NCBI GenBank assembly: GCA_013289195.1
Contig: JABDAI010000001.1
Location: forward strand, 35,040-99,039
Origin: Verrucomicrobiota bacterium
GTDB lineage: Bacteria > Verrucomicrobiota > Verrucomicrobiae > Opitutales > CG1-02-43-26
Length of the DNA stretch: 64,000 nt
Reading direction: 5' to 3'
In this document: positions 38,198-47,537 of the stretch, piece after piece
How the letters are laid out: every line of letters begins with the position of its first letter
Numbering within the stretch: position 1 is the stretch's first letter
Translations under genes and position numbers: made by a program
Notes under the pieces: generated by a model
The model's input: only the letters and a program-made list of their open reading frames with translations
What the model was told of the DNA's origin: nothing
Databases searched by the model: none

Positions 38198-38635
38198 ATG
38201 GAACTCGCAGAAATATTTAATAAATTAGCAGAAAAAGAGGGATTCGAGCATGGAGAAGCGCAGGGTGACAAATCGATTAGTGAAGCAGAAAAAGCGTTGA
38301 ATATAAGTTTTCCTGAAGAATATAAGCAGTTTTTAAGACGCTTTGGATATGCCAGCTGGAATGGAGGAAGGCTTTATGGAATTTCAAAAAATCTTCGCTC
38401 AAATATTGTTCATAAAAACAAATTAATTCGTGAAACTGTTTTCCAGCCGGAAGAGTATAGAAAATTGCCCGAGGATGCTTTTTTAATTGAGGATTATGGA
38501 GATGCTTTTTTTATGCTTTTTGGTAATGACTCGAATCGAAAGGGGCAAGTGGGATTATATTTGAGTGAGAAATCCAGTTGGGAAGAAAAAAATTGGGCAA
38601 GTTTCAAAGTATTTTTAGAAGAATACTGTTTATGA
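38198..38635 (+). CDS. SMI1/KNR4 (SUKH) family protein
   Basis: This 145-residue protein matches the SUKH fold: ISEAEKALNISFPEEYKQFL near the N-terminus (the family's start helix and LP.dyk.FL pattern), GYASWNGGRLYGI, then an acidic middle and a C-terminal helix FKVFLEEYC. Many bacterial SUKH proteins are immunity proteins against secreted nuclease toxins. No toxin gene is next to it. Its TGA overlaps the ATG of nagZ by 4 bases (ATGA), so it is translationally coupled to a cell-wall hexosaminidase. Confidence 0.78.
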   Translation: MELAEIFNKLAEKEGFEHGEAQGDKSISEAEKALNISFPEEYKQFLRRFGYASWNGGRLYGISKNLRSNIVHKNKLIRETVFQPEEYRKLPEDAFLIEDYGDAFFMLFGNDSNRKGQVGLYLSEKSSWEEKNWASFKVFLEEYCL

Positions 38636-39777
38636 AAAGACTATTTGGCTGTTGTTTGATGGTGATGTCGGTGTCTGTGGCCGTATTGCTTTCACAAAAT
38701 ATTAAGGTAGAAGTGAATCAAGATTTGCGTGACAAGATAGGGGAAATGTTGATAGTTGGGTTTCATGAAAATCAGTTTAATCGAGATAGTTTAATTGCTC
38801 AGAACATTTCAACTTATCATGTTGGAGGAGTAATAATTTTTGCTGATAAAGAAGTTGAAGAAGGAAAATGGGAGATTCGAAATGTAATCAGTCCAGAACA
38901 ATTGCGCACACTCATTGCACAGATCAAAGAATATAGCATCCAGTATAGGAAAAGAGCAGAAGGAGAACTTTTTGTAGGAATTGACCAAGAAGGAGGCTGG
39001 GTAAATCCCTTACCCAAGGAGCGCGGTTTTTTGCAAGAAGACATGAGTGCAAAAGAATTAGGGAAAATAAATTGTAGCGATTATACCTATTCTTATGCGA
39101 GTAGGCTTGCTGAGTACTTGCAAGATTTGGGGGTAAATTTGAACTTTGCTCCTGTCGTCGATGTGGCAGTCAATGAAAATAATTTTATTTATGAAAGAGA
39201 ACGCTGTTTTTCTAATAACCCGAGTCTTGTTTTTAAACAAGCGAAAGCTTTTGTAAAGGGTATGCATGGATGGGGATTAGTAACGTCTTTAAAACATTTT
39301 CCAGGTCATGGAAGCAGCAATGGAGACACTCATAGAGGGATGGTGGATGTTACTGCAACTTGGGGTGATAGAGAACTTGAACCCTACAAACAATTCATAG
39401 ATGAGGATTATGATGATATGATTATGATCTCTCATGTAATCAATAAAGATTTGGATCCGAGTGCAGTTCCTGCGACATTTTCTGAAAAAATGGTAACCAA
39501 ACTCCTCCGTGAAGAAATGGGATTTCAAGGAGTAATAGTCTCAGATGATTTGTGCATGGGAGCTATTGCAAATGAATACAGTTTTGAGGATACGCTCAAA
39601 AGTACTATTAATGCTGGAATTAATATGTTAATCTTGGCAAATCATAGAAAAGATCAAACTAAGGAAGCGGTCGATATTATAGAAAAATTAGTGGCTTGTG
39701 GTGAGATTGATGATAAAAAAATAGAAGAGTCTTATAATAGGATTATCAATTTGAAGTTAAAGAGATCGAGGAAATAA
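38632..39777 (+). CDS. nagZ: Glycoside hydrolase family 3 beta-N-acetylhexosaminidase (NagZ-like)
   Basis: I start this at ATG 38632 (381 residues), where it overlaps the SUKH stop by 4 bases; a longer in-frame version at 38578 would run into that gene. The N-terminus (RLFGCCLMVMSVSVAVLL) looks like a signal or lipoprotein peptide. GH3 motifs follow: VGIDQEGGWV, LNFAPVVDVA, LKHFPGHGSSNGDTH (the NagZ His-Asp loop) and IVSDDLCMGA with nucleophile D305. NagZ enzymes remove N-acetylglucosamine from peptidoglycan fragments. The exported form suggests action in the periplasm. It implies that the organism has or meets peptidoglycan. Confidence 0.88.
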   Translation: MKRLFGCCLMVMSVSVAVLLSQNIKVEVNQDLRDKIGEMLIVGFHENQFNRDSLIAQNISTYHVGGVIIFADKEVEEGKWEIRNVISPEQLRTLIAQIKEYSIQYRKRAEGELFVGIDQEGGWVNPLPKERGFLQEDMSAKELGKINCSDYTYSYASRLAEYLQDLGVNLNFAPVVDVAVNENNFIYERERCFSNNPSLVFKQAKAFVKGMHGWGLVTSLKHFPGHGSSNGDTHRGMVDVTATWGDRELEPYKQFIDEDYDDMIMISHVINKDLDPSAVPATFSEKMVTKLLREEMGFQGVIVSDDLCMGAIANEYSFEDTLKSTINAGINMLILANHRKDQTKEAVDIIEKLVACGEIDDKKIEESYNRIINLKLKRSRK

Positions 39778-39937
39778 AAAAGGAACTCGAAATAGGATTA
39801 AGTTTAGTCGAGTACTCATAAATTTAAAATTTTAATGTGTTGCCCCGTGAAAAAATGAATTGTGAGTGAAAAAGCTTGTATTCAAGAAAAACAAACGGTA
39901 GAAATTCCCTTTACTTAAAAAATTTAAACACTTCATT

Positions 39938-40531
39938 ATGGAAAAAAAGACTGTACAGCATGAATCTTCTGGGGGTTATCACTTTAGTTTTGGAAGAGCA
40001 ATAGTTGGTGGATTTTTTGCAACTTTGCTTTTAGAAATTTTAATTTATTTACAGGGACAAAATCCAGCATTGACGCTTGGGGGAATGATATTGGGTCCAG
40101 AGGCCAATATGTCCTATATCTATGCGGTTGGAGGAGGATTTTGTTTATTGGTGGGTATTGTTTATGCTCTATTATATGCTTTGATATTGGCTCCCATGAG
40201 GTTTATTTCTGATTTCATACAAGGAATTCTTCTTGCTGCAATTTTGACGGCAATTGCGATTTTTATGTTCCCAAAAATGCAAAGTATATTTGATACGGTG
40301 CTAGGAAAACATACGGAAGTTGAAGCTCAATCTGTAGCCAAAGCTCCTGAAGAACCTGAAAAAGGTACTGAAGTGGCTACGACTAAAGAAGTAGTTCAAA
40401 ATAAAGATGAGGGTCAGAGTAACCTCGATAAAGAGGATAACAAAAAGCAGCTTCTTAATAATTTTATGAATCATTTGATTTATGCTTTCGCTTTAATAGT
40501 GATTTATAGACAATCTAGGAAATTGATTTGA
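39938..40531 (+). CDS. Hypothetical membrane protein
   Basis: This 197-residue protein has three to four predicted membrane segments (GGFFATLLLEILIYL, GGFCLLVGIVYALLYALIL, GILLAAILTAIAIFMF, and a C-terminal LIYAFALIVIY). Between the last two lies a soluble, Glu/Lys-rich loop (about residues 128-172). The family is not recognised. Its stop overlaps the TTG start of the xerC-like gene by 4 bases (TTGA), so the two are probably coupled. Confidence 0.65.
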   Translation: MEKKTVQHESSGGYHFSFGRAIVGGFFATLLLEILIYLQGQNPALTLGGMILGPEANMSYIYAVGGGFCLLVGIVYALLYALILAPMRFISDFIQGILLAAILTAIAIFMFPKMQSIFDTVLGKHTEVEAQSVAKAPEEPEKGTEVATTKEVVQNKDEGQSNLDKEDNKKQLLNNFMNHLIYAFALIVIYRQSRKLI

Positions 40532-41445
40532 AGATATCCGGCATCAGTATACCGATTGATAAATTTTTGGATCATTTAAGTTCTGAACGGCATTTATCGA
40601 AATATACATGCAGGAATTATGGGCAGGCAATCACTACGTTTTTCAAATGGTTGAAAGAGCGTGAAAAATGGTCTGGTGATTTGAAAGCTGTAACAAAAAT
40701 GCAAATTAAGGGGTTTGTTATAGAATTTCAGCATACGCATAGTCGGCGTACTTTGCATAATTGGTGTTCTGGGCTCAAAACATTTTTTAATTATTTAATC
40801 AAATTTAAGTATATTGATAATAATCCTTGGGGAGGAGTTGTATTGCCAAAATTGGCTAAGCCTTTGCCTATTTTTTTGACTGAAAAACAGATGGTACGGT
40901 TATTACAAAGTCCTATAGGGTTGATTGAAGAAAAAATAAATGAGCCTTTTCAGGGATGGAGGGATAGATTGATTTTGGAATTACTTTATGGAGGAGGAAT
41001 AAGAGTAAGTGAATTGGTGGGGCTAAATTATGGGGATATTGATTGGAGTAGTGGCGTTGCTACTGTAATGGGGAAAGGTTCAAAGCAAAGGAAATGTCCA
41101 TTGGGGGAAGTGGGGTTAATGTGTTTAAAAAAATTTCGCGATGAGTTTGCGGTTGATATTAGTCGAGAAGCTCCAATTGTTCTGAATAATCGAAAAGGAA
41201 GACTATCGGTAAGGCAGGTGCAACTGATTTTGAAGAAATATTTGGCTTTGGCAGAATTACCGATGGATATTACACCGCATAAAATACGGCATTCTTATGC
41301 GACGCATTTGTTGAATGAAGGAGCGAATTTAAGAATTGTGAAAGAACTTTTAGGACATGTGAGTTTATCGACTACGCAGATTTATACGCATGTGGATTTT
41401 AAACGATTAAAAGAAGTTCATCAATGGGCTCATCCTAGGGGGTGA
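40528..41445 (+). CDS. xerC: XerC/XerD-type tyrosine recombinase
   Basis: The 305 residues have the Xer layout. The N-terminal SAM-like DNA-binding domain contains HLSKYTCRNYGQAI, and the catalytic domain has GGGIRVSELVGL (R159), GKGSKQRKCPLG (Lys), the HKIRHSYATHLL box (His, Arg), LLGHVSLSTTQIY (His) and tyrosine Y286. Length and spacing fit chromosomal dimer resolution rather than a phage integrase. Whether it is XerC or XerD is not decided. The start is TTG 40528, coupled to the membrane protein gene. Its 3' end overlaps the convergent rsfS by 11 bases. Confidence 0.9.
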   Translation: MKISGISIPIDKFLDHLSSERHLSKYTCRNYGQAITTFFKWLKEREKWSGDLKAVTKMQIKGFVIEFQHTHSRRTLHNWCSGLKTFFNYLIKFKYIDNNPWGGVVLPKLAKPLPIFLTEKQMVRLLQSPIGLIEEKINEPFQGWRDRLILELLYGGGIRVSELVGLNYGDIDWSSGVATVMGKGSKQRKCPLGEVGLMCLKKFRDEFAVDISREAPIVLNNRKGRLSVRQVQLILKKYLALAELPMDITPHKIRHSYATHLLNEGANLRIVKELLGHVSLSTTQIYTHVDFKRLKEVHQWAHPRG

Positions 41446-41812
41446 GGGGAGGAATCTGATTGATGTCGACAACTTCGGCGTCTTTCCAGAGATTTTCTAG
41501 ACCGTAGAATTCACGTTGCTCTCCGAGAAAGAGATGGACCATAAAGTCGAAACCGTCGATGACTACCCAGCCACTATCGGGAGCATAATTGACTCTTATA
41601 TTTTTGAGTTCTAGTTCATGGAGATTTTTTTCTAAGGCGTTTTTTAGGGCTCGCAGGTGAGGATCCGACGTGCCGGTGGCGATTATAAAGTAATCGGTGA
41701 TGTTTGACTTTCCAATAAGTTTTAGGACTTTGATGTCGATTGCTTTTTTATCATCGAGAGTATTATAGCAGTGTTTGATGATTGATAGTGTTTTTTTAAG
41801 ATTTGGATTCAT
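41435..41812 (-). CDS. rsfS: Ribosomal silencing factor RsfS
   Basis: This 125-residue protein carries the RsfS/Iojap core: DIKVLKLIGKSNITDYFIIATG, SDPHLRALKNALE, GWVVIDGFDFMVHLF and REFYGLENLWKDAEVV. RsfS binds ribosomal protein L14 and blocks joining of subunits when nutrients are short. The start overlaps the end of nadD by 17 bases, giving the common nadD-rsfS arrangement. Confidence 0.94.
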   Translation of the reverse strand: MNPNLKKTLSIIKHCYNTLDDKKAIDIKVLKLIGKSNITDYFIIATGTSDPHLRALKNALEKNLHELELKNIRVNYAPDSGWVVIDGFDFMVHLFLGEQREFYGLENLWKDAEVVDINQIPPLTP

Positions 41813-42392
41813 AGAGTTTATTTATGAGAATATAATTTTTGACTTCTAGTGGAACAAAATTATCGATGGGTTGATGGTTTTCAATGGCTTGACGAATTTC
41901 TGAAGAGCTTATTGGGCAAAGAGGGTTATGAATGACGTGGAGTTTTAGATTTGGTAGGGAGTCGAGTGAGGTTAGAGAAGTTTGTGATGGTGCGCGTTGG
42001 ACGACTATAAATTCTATTAATTGGGTGAGTTGATCGATATTTTTCCATTTAGGAAGAGAGGATAGCAAATCTGAACCTATTATCCAATAGAAATTTGTAT
42101 CTGGCCAATGTTTTTTCAATAGCACTGCGGTATCTATAGTATAGCTTGTGCCACTGCGGAGAATTTCCCAATCGAGGACTTCGAATTTTGGCTGATTTTT
42201 TATAGCTAATTCAATCATTCTATATCTCGAAGAAGCGGGAGCACAGGGAGAGTGACCTTTGAGTGGAGATTGGGCTGTGGGCATGAAAAACACTAGGTCC
42301 AGCCCGAATTGGAGTATCGAATCTTGTGCGATTGCGATATGCCCGTAATGTATAGGGTCAAAGCTGCCCCCTAATATGCCTATTTTTTTCAT
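41796..42392 (-). CDS. nadD: Nicotinate-nucleotide adenylyltransferase
   Basis: This 198-residue protein is a nucleotidyltransferase with GILGGSFDPIHYGHIAIA (the GxFxPxHxGH motif), FMPTAQSPLK, SSRYRMIELA, YWIIGSDLL and a C-terminal ISSSEIRQAI box. It makes deamido-NAD from nicotinate mononucleotide and ATP. It sits one base after comM and overlaps rsfS, so comM-nadD-rsfS form one transcription unit. Confidence 0.94.
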   Translation of the reverse strand: MKKIGILGGSFDPIHYGHIAIAQDSILQFGLDLVFFMPTAQSPLKGHSPCAPASSRYRMIELAIKNQPKFEVLDWEILRSGTSYTIDTAVLLKKHWPDTNFYWIIGSDLLSSLPKWKNIDQLTQLIEFIVVQRAPSQTSLTSLDSLPNLKLHVIHNPLCPISSSEIRQAIENHQPIDNFVPLEVKNYILINKLYESKS

Positions 42393-42393
42393 T

Positions 42394-43920
42394 TTAATAG
42401 AAAGTATTGCGGTCTAAGGTTCGGTATTGGATGGCTTCCAATAGGTGAGCTGTTTGAATATCAGGAGAGTGTTCGAGATCAGCAATGGTTCTGGAGACTT
42501 TTAGTATGCGGTCGTAAGCTCGTGCTGAGAGATTGAGTTGTTCCATGGCTTGTTGTAAAATTTGGCATTGTTCTGCAGTCGTCTGGCAGTGTGTCCTGAT
42601 TTGTTTATTGCTCATTCTTGCATTGCAAGTATTGATGCGGTTATGTTGAATTTTTCGGGCTGAAGCTATTCGTGACGAAATGGTTTGAGAGCTTTCGCCC
42701 AGAGATTGGGATTGAAGTTCGTCGATGGGAAGGGAGTGAGCTTCTATATGAATATCTATTCTATCAAGAAGAGGGCCACTGAGACGATTGCGGTATCGCT
42801 CGATTTGAGGGACGGTGCATCGGCATTCACGTTTTTTATCGCCAAGATAGCCGCAAGGGCAGGGATTCATTGCGGTTACAAGGATGAAAGAGGAAGGGAG
42901 GGTGATTTTTCCTGCGCTTCGGGAAATGGTGACGTTACCGTCTTCGAGAGGTTGGCGTAGAACTTCTAGCGCGGAACGTTTGAATTCTGGAAGCTCATCC
43001 ATGAAAAGGACTCCATTATGCGCAAGAGAAATTTCTCCTGGACCGGGTATGCTGCCGCCACCCAAGAGCCCGACGTCGCTTATGGTATGGTGGGGCGAGC
43101 GAAAGGGACGTTGAAAGCAGCGATTTTCGTTAGAAAGAGTGATACCTGCGGCAGACTGAATGCTGAGAATTTCAAGGAACTCTTCGAGAGTGGGAGGAGG
43201 CATGATGGAGGGTATTCTTTTAGCGATCATAGATTTTCCTGATCCGGGAGGGCCGATCATGAGGAGGTTATGTCCTCCGGCGACGGCGACTTCTACGGCA
43301 CGTCGCAGAGCCTTTTGTCCTTTAATTTCGGAAAAATCCAGAAGATTATGGTCTCTAGGGTGCTGAGCAAAAGGGCTTGCATTTGATGGTAGTGGAGGGA
43401 TAGTAATTTGTCCAGCAATGAAGCGGACGGCTTGATCTAAAGAATCGATTGGAAAGACTGAGATGCCTTCTACCAGTGCGGCTTCCTCTGCGGATTTCTT
43501 TGGAAGAAGCACACCTGCTTTACCTTCTTTTTTTGCAAGCAGGGCTAGCGCTAGGGCTCCTTTAATATCGCGAGTTTTCCCAGAAAGGCTGAGTTCCCCT
43601 GCGATAACGTAGTCGTTCAGGCTATCTATTGGAATTTGTCTTGTTGCTGCTAGTATGCCTAGAGCAATAGGGAGATCGTATAATGGACCTTCTTTACGGA
43701 TATCACCTGGAGCGAGGTTAATTGTAGTGCGTGTTGCAGGGATACGAAATCCACAATTCATCAGCGCCGAGAATACGCGGTCCTGGGATTCTTTAACTGC
43801 GGCATCTGGTAGCCCTACTAAGATAAAGCGAAGTTCACCTGCTTCTCCTGTATTCACTTCTACTTGAATTGGGAGGGCCTGAATACCCAATAATGAACCT
43901 GATGAAACTACTGCAAGCAT
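42394..43920 (-). CDS. comM: YifB/ComM-family AAA+ ATPase (Mg-chelatase-like)
   Basis: The 508 residues match ComM. The N-terminal ChlI-like domain has [20 protein letters not shown] and [11 protein letters not shown]. The AAA+ core has Walker [17 protein letters not shown] (about residue 227), [19 protein letters not shown], the Walker B/DELPE block, [19 protein letters not shown] (Cys-rich zinc-like) and [15 protein letters not shown]. In Vibrio and others ComM is a branch-migration helicase promoting natural transformation. No other competence gene is obvious except the PilB-like ATPase at 48728. Confidence 0.93.
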   Translation of the reverse strand: MLAVVSSGSLLGIQALPIQVEVNTGEAGELRFILVGLPDAAVKESQDRVFSALMNCGFRIPATRTTINLAPGDIRKEGPLYDLPIALGILAATRQIPIDSLNDYVIAGELSLSGKTRDIKGALALALLAKKEGKAGVLLPKKSAEEAALVEGISVFPIDSLDQAVRFIAGQITIPPLPSNASPFAQHPRDHNLLDFSEIKGQKALRRAVEVAVAGGHNLLMIGPPGSGKSMIAKRIPSIMPPPTLEEFLEILSIQSAAGITLSNENRCFQRPFRSPHHTISDVGLLGGGSIPGPGEISLAHNGVLFMDELPEFKRSALEVLRQPLEDGNVTISRSAGKITLPSSFILVTAMNPCPCGYLGDKKRECRCTVPQIERYRNRLSGPLLDRIDIHIEAHSLPIDELQSQSLGESSQTISSRIASARKIQHNRINTCNARMSNKQIRTHCQTTAEQCQILQQAMEQLNLSARAYDRILKVSRTIADLEHSPDIQTAHLLEAIQYRTLDRNTFY

Positions 43921-44701
43921 TTTGATGAAAATTGATAGATTGTATTAGTTTGCTCATTAAATGAGCTTGTTTATGTGAAAGTATTTTCACTGTATTGTCA
44001 ATACTAGAGAAGACAGATACAATTTTTTTCAGCAACTTGCAAATACATTAACTAATGTGAACTATAATTTCTTGCTGTCATGATCTTTACAATGATGTCT
44101 GACACTAATTCATATTTTTCTCGGAATCTTTTTAAATCATGGATTAAATTCTATCCAGACGTAACGGTTCGATAAAAATTTCGATAAAGTTCGATAACCT
44201 TTTCATCATCTGTTTCATACATATTCAAACCATTACTTATAATTAAACCATATTTTGAATCGATTTGAAAAACAGATTAATATTTTATTTTTTTTATTCT
44301 TATATTTACTATACTAATAATTCCAACAATTGGATTAGTATAAAAGCTCGTTTTAGCAAGTCCGAACGCAACTCCACTACTAAATACAACCACAGCAATA
44401 TCTTGCGCTAATCTTCGATAGGTTGCTAATACCATTTCCCAAATTAAAATGGTATAAGTTATAGTTTATTAGACAATGTATTCATATTTTAATTATGAGA
44501 TTATTAAGTTTTTTGTCAGTCAGTATACTTCTTTTCTAGAGACAGTTGTTCTATAGAAAGCCATCAGCGGTCGGCTTCCTCAATTTTTTGTTCCCTAATC
44601 TAAAAGTAATAGAAAAAAAGCTTTACCAAGTCGTAATTTTGTTTAATAGTTTCAAACTATAAAACAAAAGAAGTTAAAAATTTCTTCAACTGTTAAAAAA
44701 T
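43921..44701. other. Gene-poor region with decayed coding fragments and a short MITE relic
   Basis: No intact gene is visible in these 780 bases. On the minus strand 44161-44283 reads as about 40 codons (VFQIDSKYGLIISNGLN, then YETDDEKVIELYRNF) before a TAG, followed in frame by a further piece (HDLKRFREKYELVSDIIVKI) at about 44080-44160. This looks like a dead gene whose family I do not recognise. A second minus-strand hydrophobic piece lies at 44331-44430. A MITE relic is at 44427-44455. The rest is A/T-rich. Confidence 0.45.
44427..44455. repeat. MITE relic reduced to its fused ends
   Basis: TAATACCATTTCCCAAATTA followed by AAATGGTAT is the outer end of the second MITE terminal-repeat type joined directly to its own inverse, giving a 9-bp inverted repeat around CCCAAATTA. 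It looks like an internal deletion product. Confidence 0.6.
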
Positions 44702-46609
44702 ATGTTAGATTTTAATAAAACGACTGTAGATTTTTTAATTTGTACTGCATTTGCTGGCTACAATGTTTCTTCCGCCGATAAAGATGATGCAAGCCAGCAA
44801 CCATTAACGACTTTCGACTATTGTAAAAAAAGTATTGCTGGGGTTGTTGCTGCAAAATGCTTCATGTATTTTCCACCCGTTATCGCTTCTACGATCAAAT
44901 CACTTGTGGATTATAGAATTGATTCTTATTTAGGGCAATTTTCCATAAACGAAGGGCTAGCCAATCTTTTCACACAATTCAAAACATACATAGCTTTGTC
45001 TGAAAATTATCAACTTATTGTCAGTCAATTGCTTAATTTTTTTATTACCCCTTACACTTTGCTTTCAAATACTGGATACGCCGGCCCGATAACATTTGTT
45101 TTAATAGTAGGTTTATTTGTATGGCTTTGTAACAAACAACAAAATGAACAAAAGAAGATGACTGCTATCTTTTTTGGTATTGTTTATGCTGGAATTATAA
45201 ATTTTTGTGATCCTTTTTATACTTATCTATTATTGTTTGGATTTATAAATCATACTTCTGAAAAAAATTGTATAAATGCTAAAAATAAACCTTGTCTCTT
45301 TCAAACTAATTCCGAGCAAACAATTCCTAAAGAACCTGGAAAAGTTTTAGAGAATTCGAATTCTAATTGTATTGAAAAAAAATCTGATAGAAATGATTTA
45401 GAAAATTTACACAAAAAAATTATGGCGGTCATCGATCATTTGCCATCAAAAGAAGAGGCTATATTAATCGGAGAAGAAATATATAATGAAAAAATTTTAA
45501 ATATTCCTGAGGACAGACGATCACCGATGGATAAAGCTTTAAAAGCAATCATTGATTTTAGATGTCAGGACTCTGATTTCAGATCATTGACCGATGTTTG
45601 GTTAAAGGAGACTTTTGACAAACAGACGCGCGATGCACTGGGCTCATTTATTCATTTTCAAAGTGACATTAACAGCTCGATTTCTATCAAATTAAATTCA
45701 ATAAAAAATCCACAGCCTTCCAAGAAGTTTCAGCCGCGCGATTTATCTAAGCCATTTACTCGAGAAGAATTGGAAGAATTCATTACCAACGGCATTACGA
45801 AAGAAGGATTAATAATTTTTGGTGAAAAAATATATTATGAAAAAATTAGTAAGATATCCAGTGACAAAAGAACTTCCGAGCAGAAGGTGGGAAAAGCGAT
45901 TCTAGAGAAGAGAAACAAAGATTTGGAATTTAGATCTTTGACAGATCCTTTTATTGAAGGATTTATCGATAAGCTTTTGTTTAAAAAGATTATTTCTTTT
46001 ATTGATCCCAAAAGAGATCTTTCAACCGCAAATTATGAAGGTCTAAATAACATCTTAATGAGTTTTCAAACCAACCCAGATGATAAAAAATTAACTCTTT
46101 TAAAAATTAAAAAATTTTTAGCATTTCGCAATTCAGAGCCTGCGACATTGATCGATTTTTGTTTAAAAATATTTAAAATAAAGATTGAGAATGCTCTCCC
46201 TGAACCTCTTTTAAAAAAAGCTGTACTCGCAATAATAGAGGCTAGAAGCAAAGATAGTATATTCAAATCAGCCATAGATCTTTTCGGAATGGACAAAGGC
46301 GCAGACTTAATATTTCAAAAAATAAATTCTTTTATAAGCCCTCCTGAACCTGAAGTCAATATTCCAAGCAACATAACACTATTTAAGGATATAATTTTTG
46401 GTGGAATTAAACAGTTGTTGCAATTTCCGATGCTCGAAACAGCGGTTCAGGTAGGAATGAACTTTGGAATGGAATATTGTATGGAAAAATCACCAAGAAA
46501 TAATGCTATCCAAGCAATATTTGAACTCAGAAACAAAGATGCTAGTTTTCGATCAGCGACAGATCGTCTTTTGGCATGTACTAAAGAAGAATTTGGACAA
46601 ATTCTATAG
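44702..46609 (+). CDS. Hypothetical membrane protein with four FRSxTD repeats
   Basis: This 635-residue protein is not recognised. The N-terminal 180 residues contain several hydrophobic segments (GVVAAKCFMYFPPVIAS, ITFVLIVGLFVWLC, FYTYLLLFGFI). The soluble remainder holds four copies of a degenerate unit: a helix with (I/L)G(E/K).IY.EKI, then a consensus AI...R.KD..FRS.TD (DFRCQDSDFRSLTD, EKRNKDLEFRSLTD, EARSKDSIFKSAID, ELRNKDASFRSATD) at about residues 285, 405, 520 and 615. The spacing is 95-120 residues. There is no signal peptide. It is flanked by decayed DNA, so it is probably accessory. The cellular role is unknown. Confidence 0.6.
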   Translation: MLDFNKTTVDFLICTAFAGYNVSSADKDDASQQPLTTFDYCKKSIAGVVAAKCFMYFPPVIASTIKSLVDYRIDSYLGQFSINEGLANLFTQFKTYIALSENYQLIVSQLLNFFITPYTLLSNTGYAGPITFVLIVGLFVWLCNKQQNEQKKMTAIFFGIVYAGIINFCDPFYTYLLLFGFINHTSEKNCINAKNKPCLFQTNSEQTIPKEPGKVLENSNSNCIEKKSDRNDLENLHKKIMAVIDHLPSKEEAILIGEEIYNEKILNIPEDRRSPMDKALKAIIDFRCQDSDFRSLTDVWLKETFDKQTRDALGSFIHFQSDINSSISIKLNSIKNPQPSKKFQPRDLSKPFTREELEEFITNGITKEGLIIFGEKIYYEKISKISSDKRTSEQKVGKAILEKRNKDLEFRSLTDPFIEGFIDKLLFKKIISFIDPKRDLSTANYEGLNNILMSFQTNPDDKKLTLLKIKKFLAFRNSEPATLIDFCLKIFKIKIENALPEPLLKKAVLAIIEARSKDSIFKSAIDLFGMDKGADLIFQKINSFISPPEPEVNIPSNITLFKDIIFGGIKQLLQFPMLETAVQVGMNFGMEYCMEKSPRNNAIQAIFELRNKDASFRSATDRLLACTKEEFGQIL

Positions 46610-46931
46610 GAAAGAATTTACCAAGGTAAGTCTCTCGTGACTTATTTCTCTCTTCAGTTATTTTTGATCCTTATTCAACTAAAATTTTAAAATATGTGTC
46701 AACAATTATATAATAGCTTCACAAGCCATCGTTGCTTGGCGATGCAGGAGAAAGCAGGTATCGTTTTTTTTCAGCAAAACCCCAATTTAATGAGGCTGCA
46801 AAGGGTTTTAATTAATGTCAGCTATATCATTAGGAAGTAAATCAAAGTAACAAATTTCATTGGATTTACAGTTAGAATCGATTGTTTTATAGTATTCATG
46901 TTTTTTATTTTATAATTTAATTAATAATTTT

Positions 46932-47126
46932 TTATTTATAATATGTTGTAGCCTTCAACTTTGTATATATTGATTCTGCGAGGAAAATATCTTGTGCAGC
47001 AATAGCGGTTAAATCTGTGATTATTATATCATTAGCATTATAGGTAGGCATTTTTTTTGTAGAATTTCTCCTAGTTCAATAATATGAGTTTTAGGGTCAA
47101 CAAGGCCAGCATCGAGGGCATAATAC
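46932..47126 (-). pseudogene. Ornithine cyclodeaminase/mu-crystallin family, C-terminal remnant
   Basis: The minus strand gives YALDAGLVDPKTHIIELGEI, then after a one-base shift in a run of eight A it continues with PTYNANDIIITDLTAIAAQD and AESIYTKLK to a stop. The ELGEI..G and DI...DLTG.A.QD pattern is that of the OCD/mu-crystallin NAD-binding family. The 5' side ends exactly at the terminus of an inserted MITE. The gene is dead by insertion plus frameshift. Confidence 0.55.
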
Positions 47127-47246
47127 CAAATTTCATTCTAAAATGAACAAAGGTCGCTTGAATTTATGCCAGATAATGACATTCAGATCGAGCAAGCGCA
47201 CAGGCGTACCTGAGGTACGTCGAGCACTTGCGAGTGAAGAAGGCTC
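47121..47246. mobile_element. Fold-back MITE, inverted copy truncated at one end
   Basis: From TAATACCAAATTTCATTC onward this is the reverse-oriented form of the 12593-12776 element, including GCCAGATAATGACATTC and the GAGCAAGCGCACAGGCGTACC core, up to GAAGAAGGCTC. The other terminal repeat is missing or scrambled. It lies at the broken edge of the ornithine cyclodeaminase remnant. Confidence 0.8.
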
Positions 47247-47482
47247 GAAAATATGGTTTTAGAAAGGCGAAACTATATCTTTTATTTTGAAGCCCAAGCA
47301 TCAAGCAACCATAGAAGCTCTTTTTCAAGCAAGGCCTGATCATCTTGCATAATTGTATATTAAAAAGCCTTTTCCCTCAAGCGCTTCTGACAATTATTGA
47401 AAACCATGTTATTTGCATTAACTCTTGATAGAGTTATTACAAAATAGCTAGGTCTTGCAAGAACTCAATGTCGACTGCAGAA

Positions 47483-47523
47483 TACTAAAGTAGGCAGGCC
47501 TAACAGGCCTGCCTACTTTAGTA
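47483..47523 (-). terminator. 19-bp perfect stem-loop below the Dps-like gene
   Basis: TACTAAAGTAGGCAGGCCT, a three-base loop AAC and its exact complement form a 19-bp stem that begins 14 bases after the Dps-like stop. It is very stable, but no long T-run follows on the minus strand. It may act as a terminator, a 3' mRNA stabiliser, or both. Confidence 0.7.
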
Positions 47524-47537
47524 ATATTTTGTTAAGC

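Larger units (their letters stand above)
46610..47482. other. Degraded intergenic region
   Basis: It contains an ornithine cyclodeaminase-like remnant (46932-47126), a MITE copy (47121-47246) and A/T-rich DNA. A short minus-strand frame (MQDDQALLEKELLWLLDAW) at about 47290-47360 is too short to call. I see no RNA gene. Confidence 0.45.

Noticed and set aside
37953..38228. 91-codon + frame overlapping the FG-GAP gene end
   Set aside because: The FG-GAP frame already has signal peptide, blades and anchor; the second frame lacks a start context and family support.
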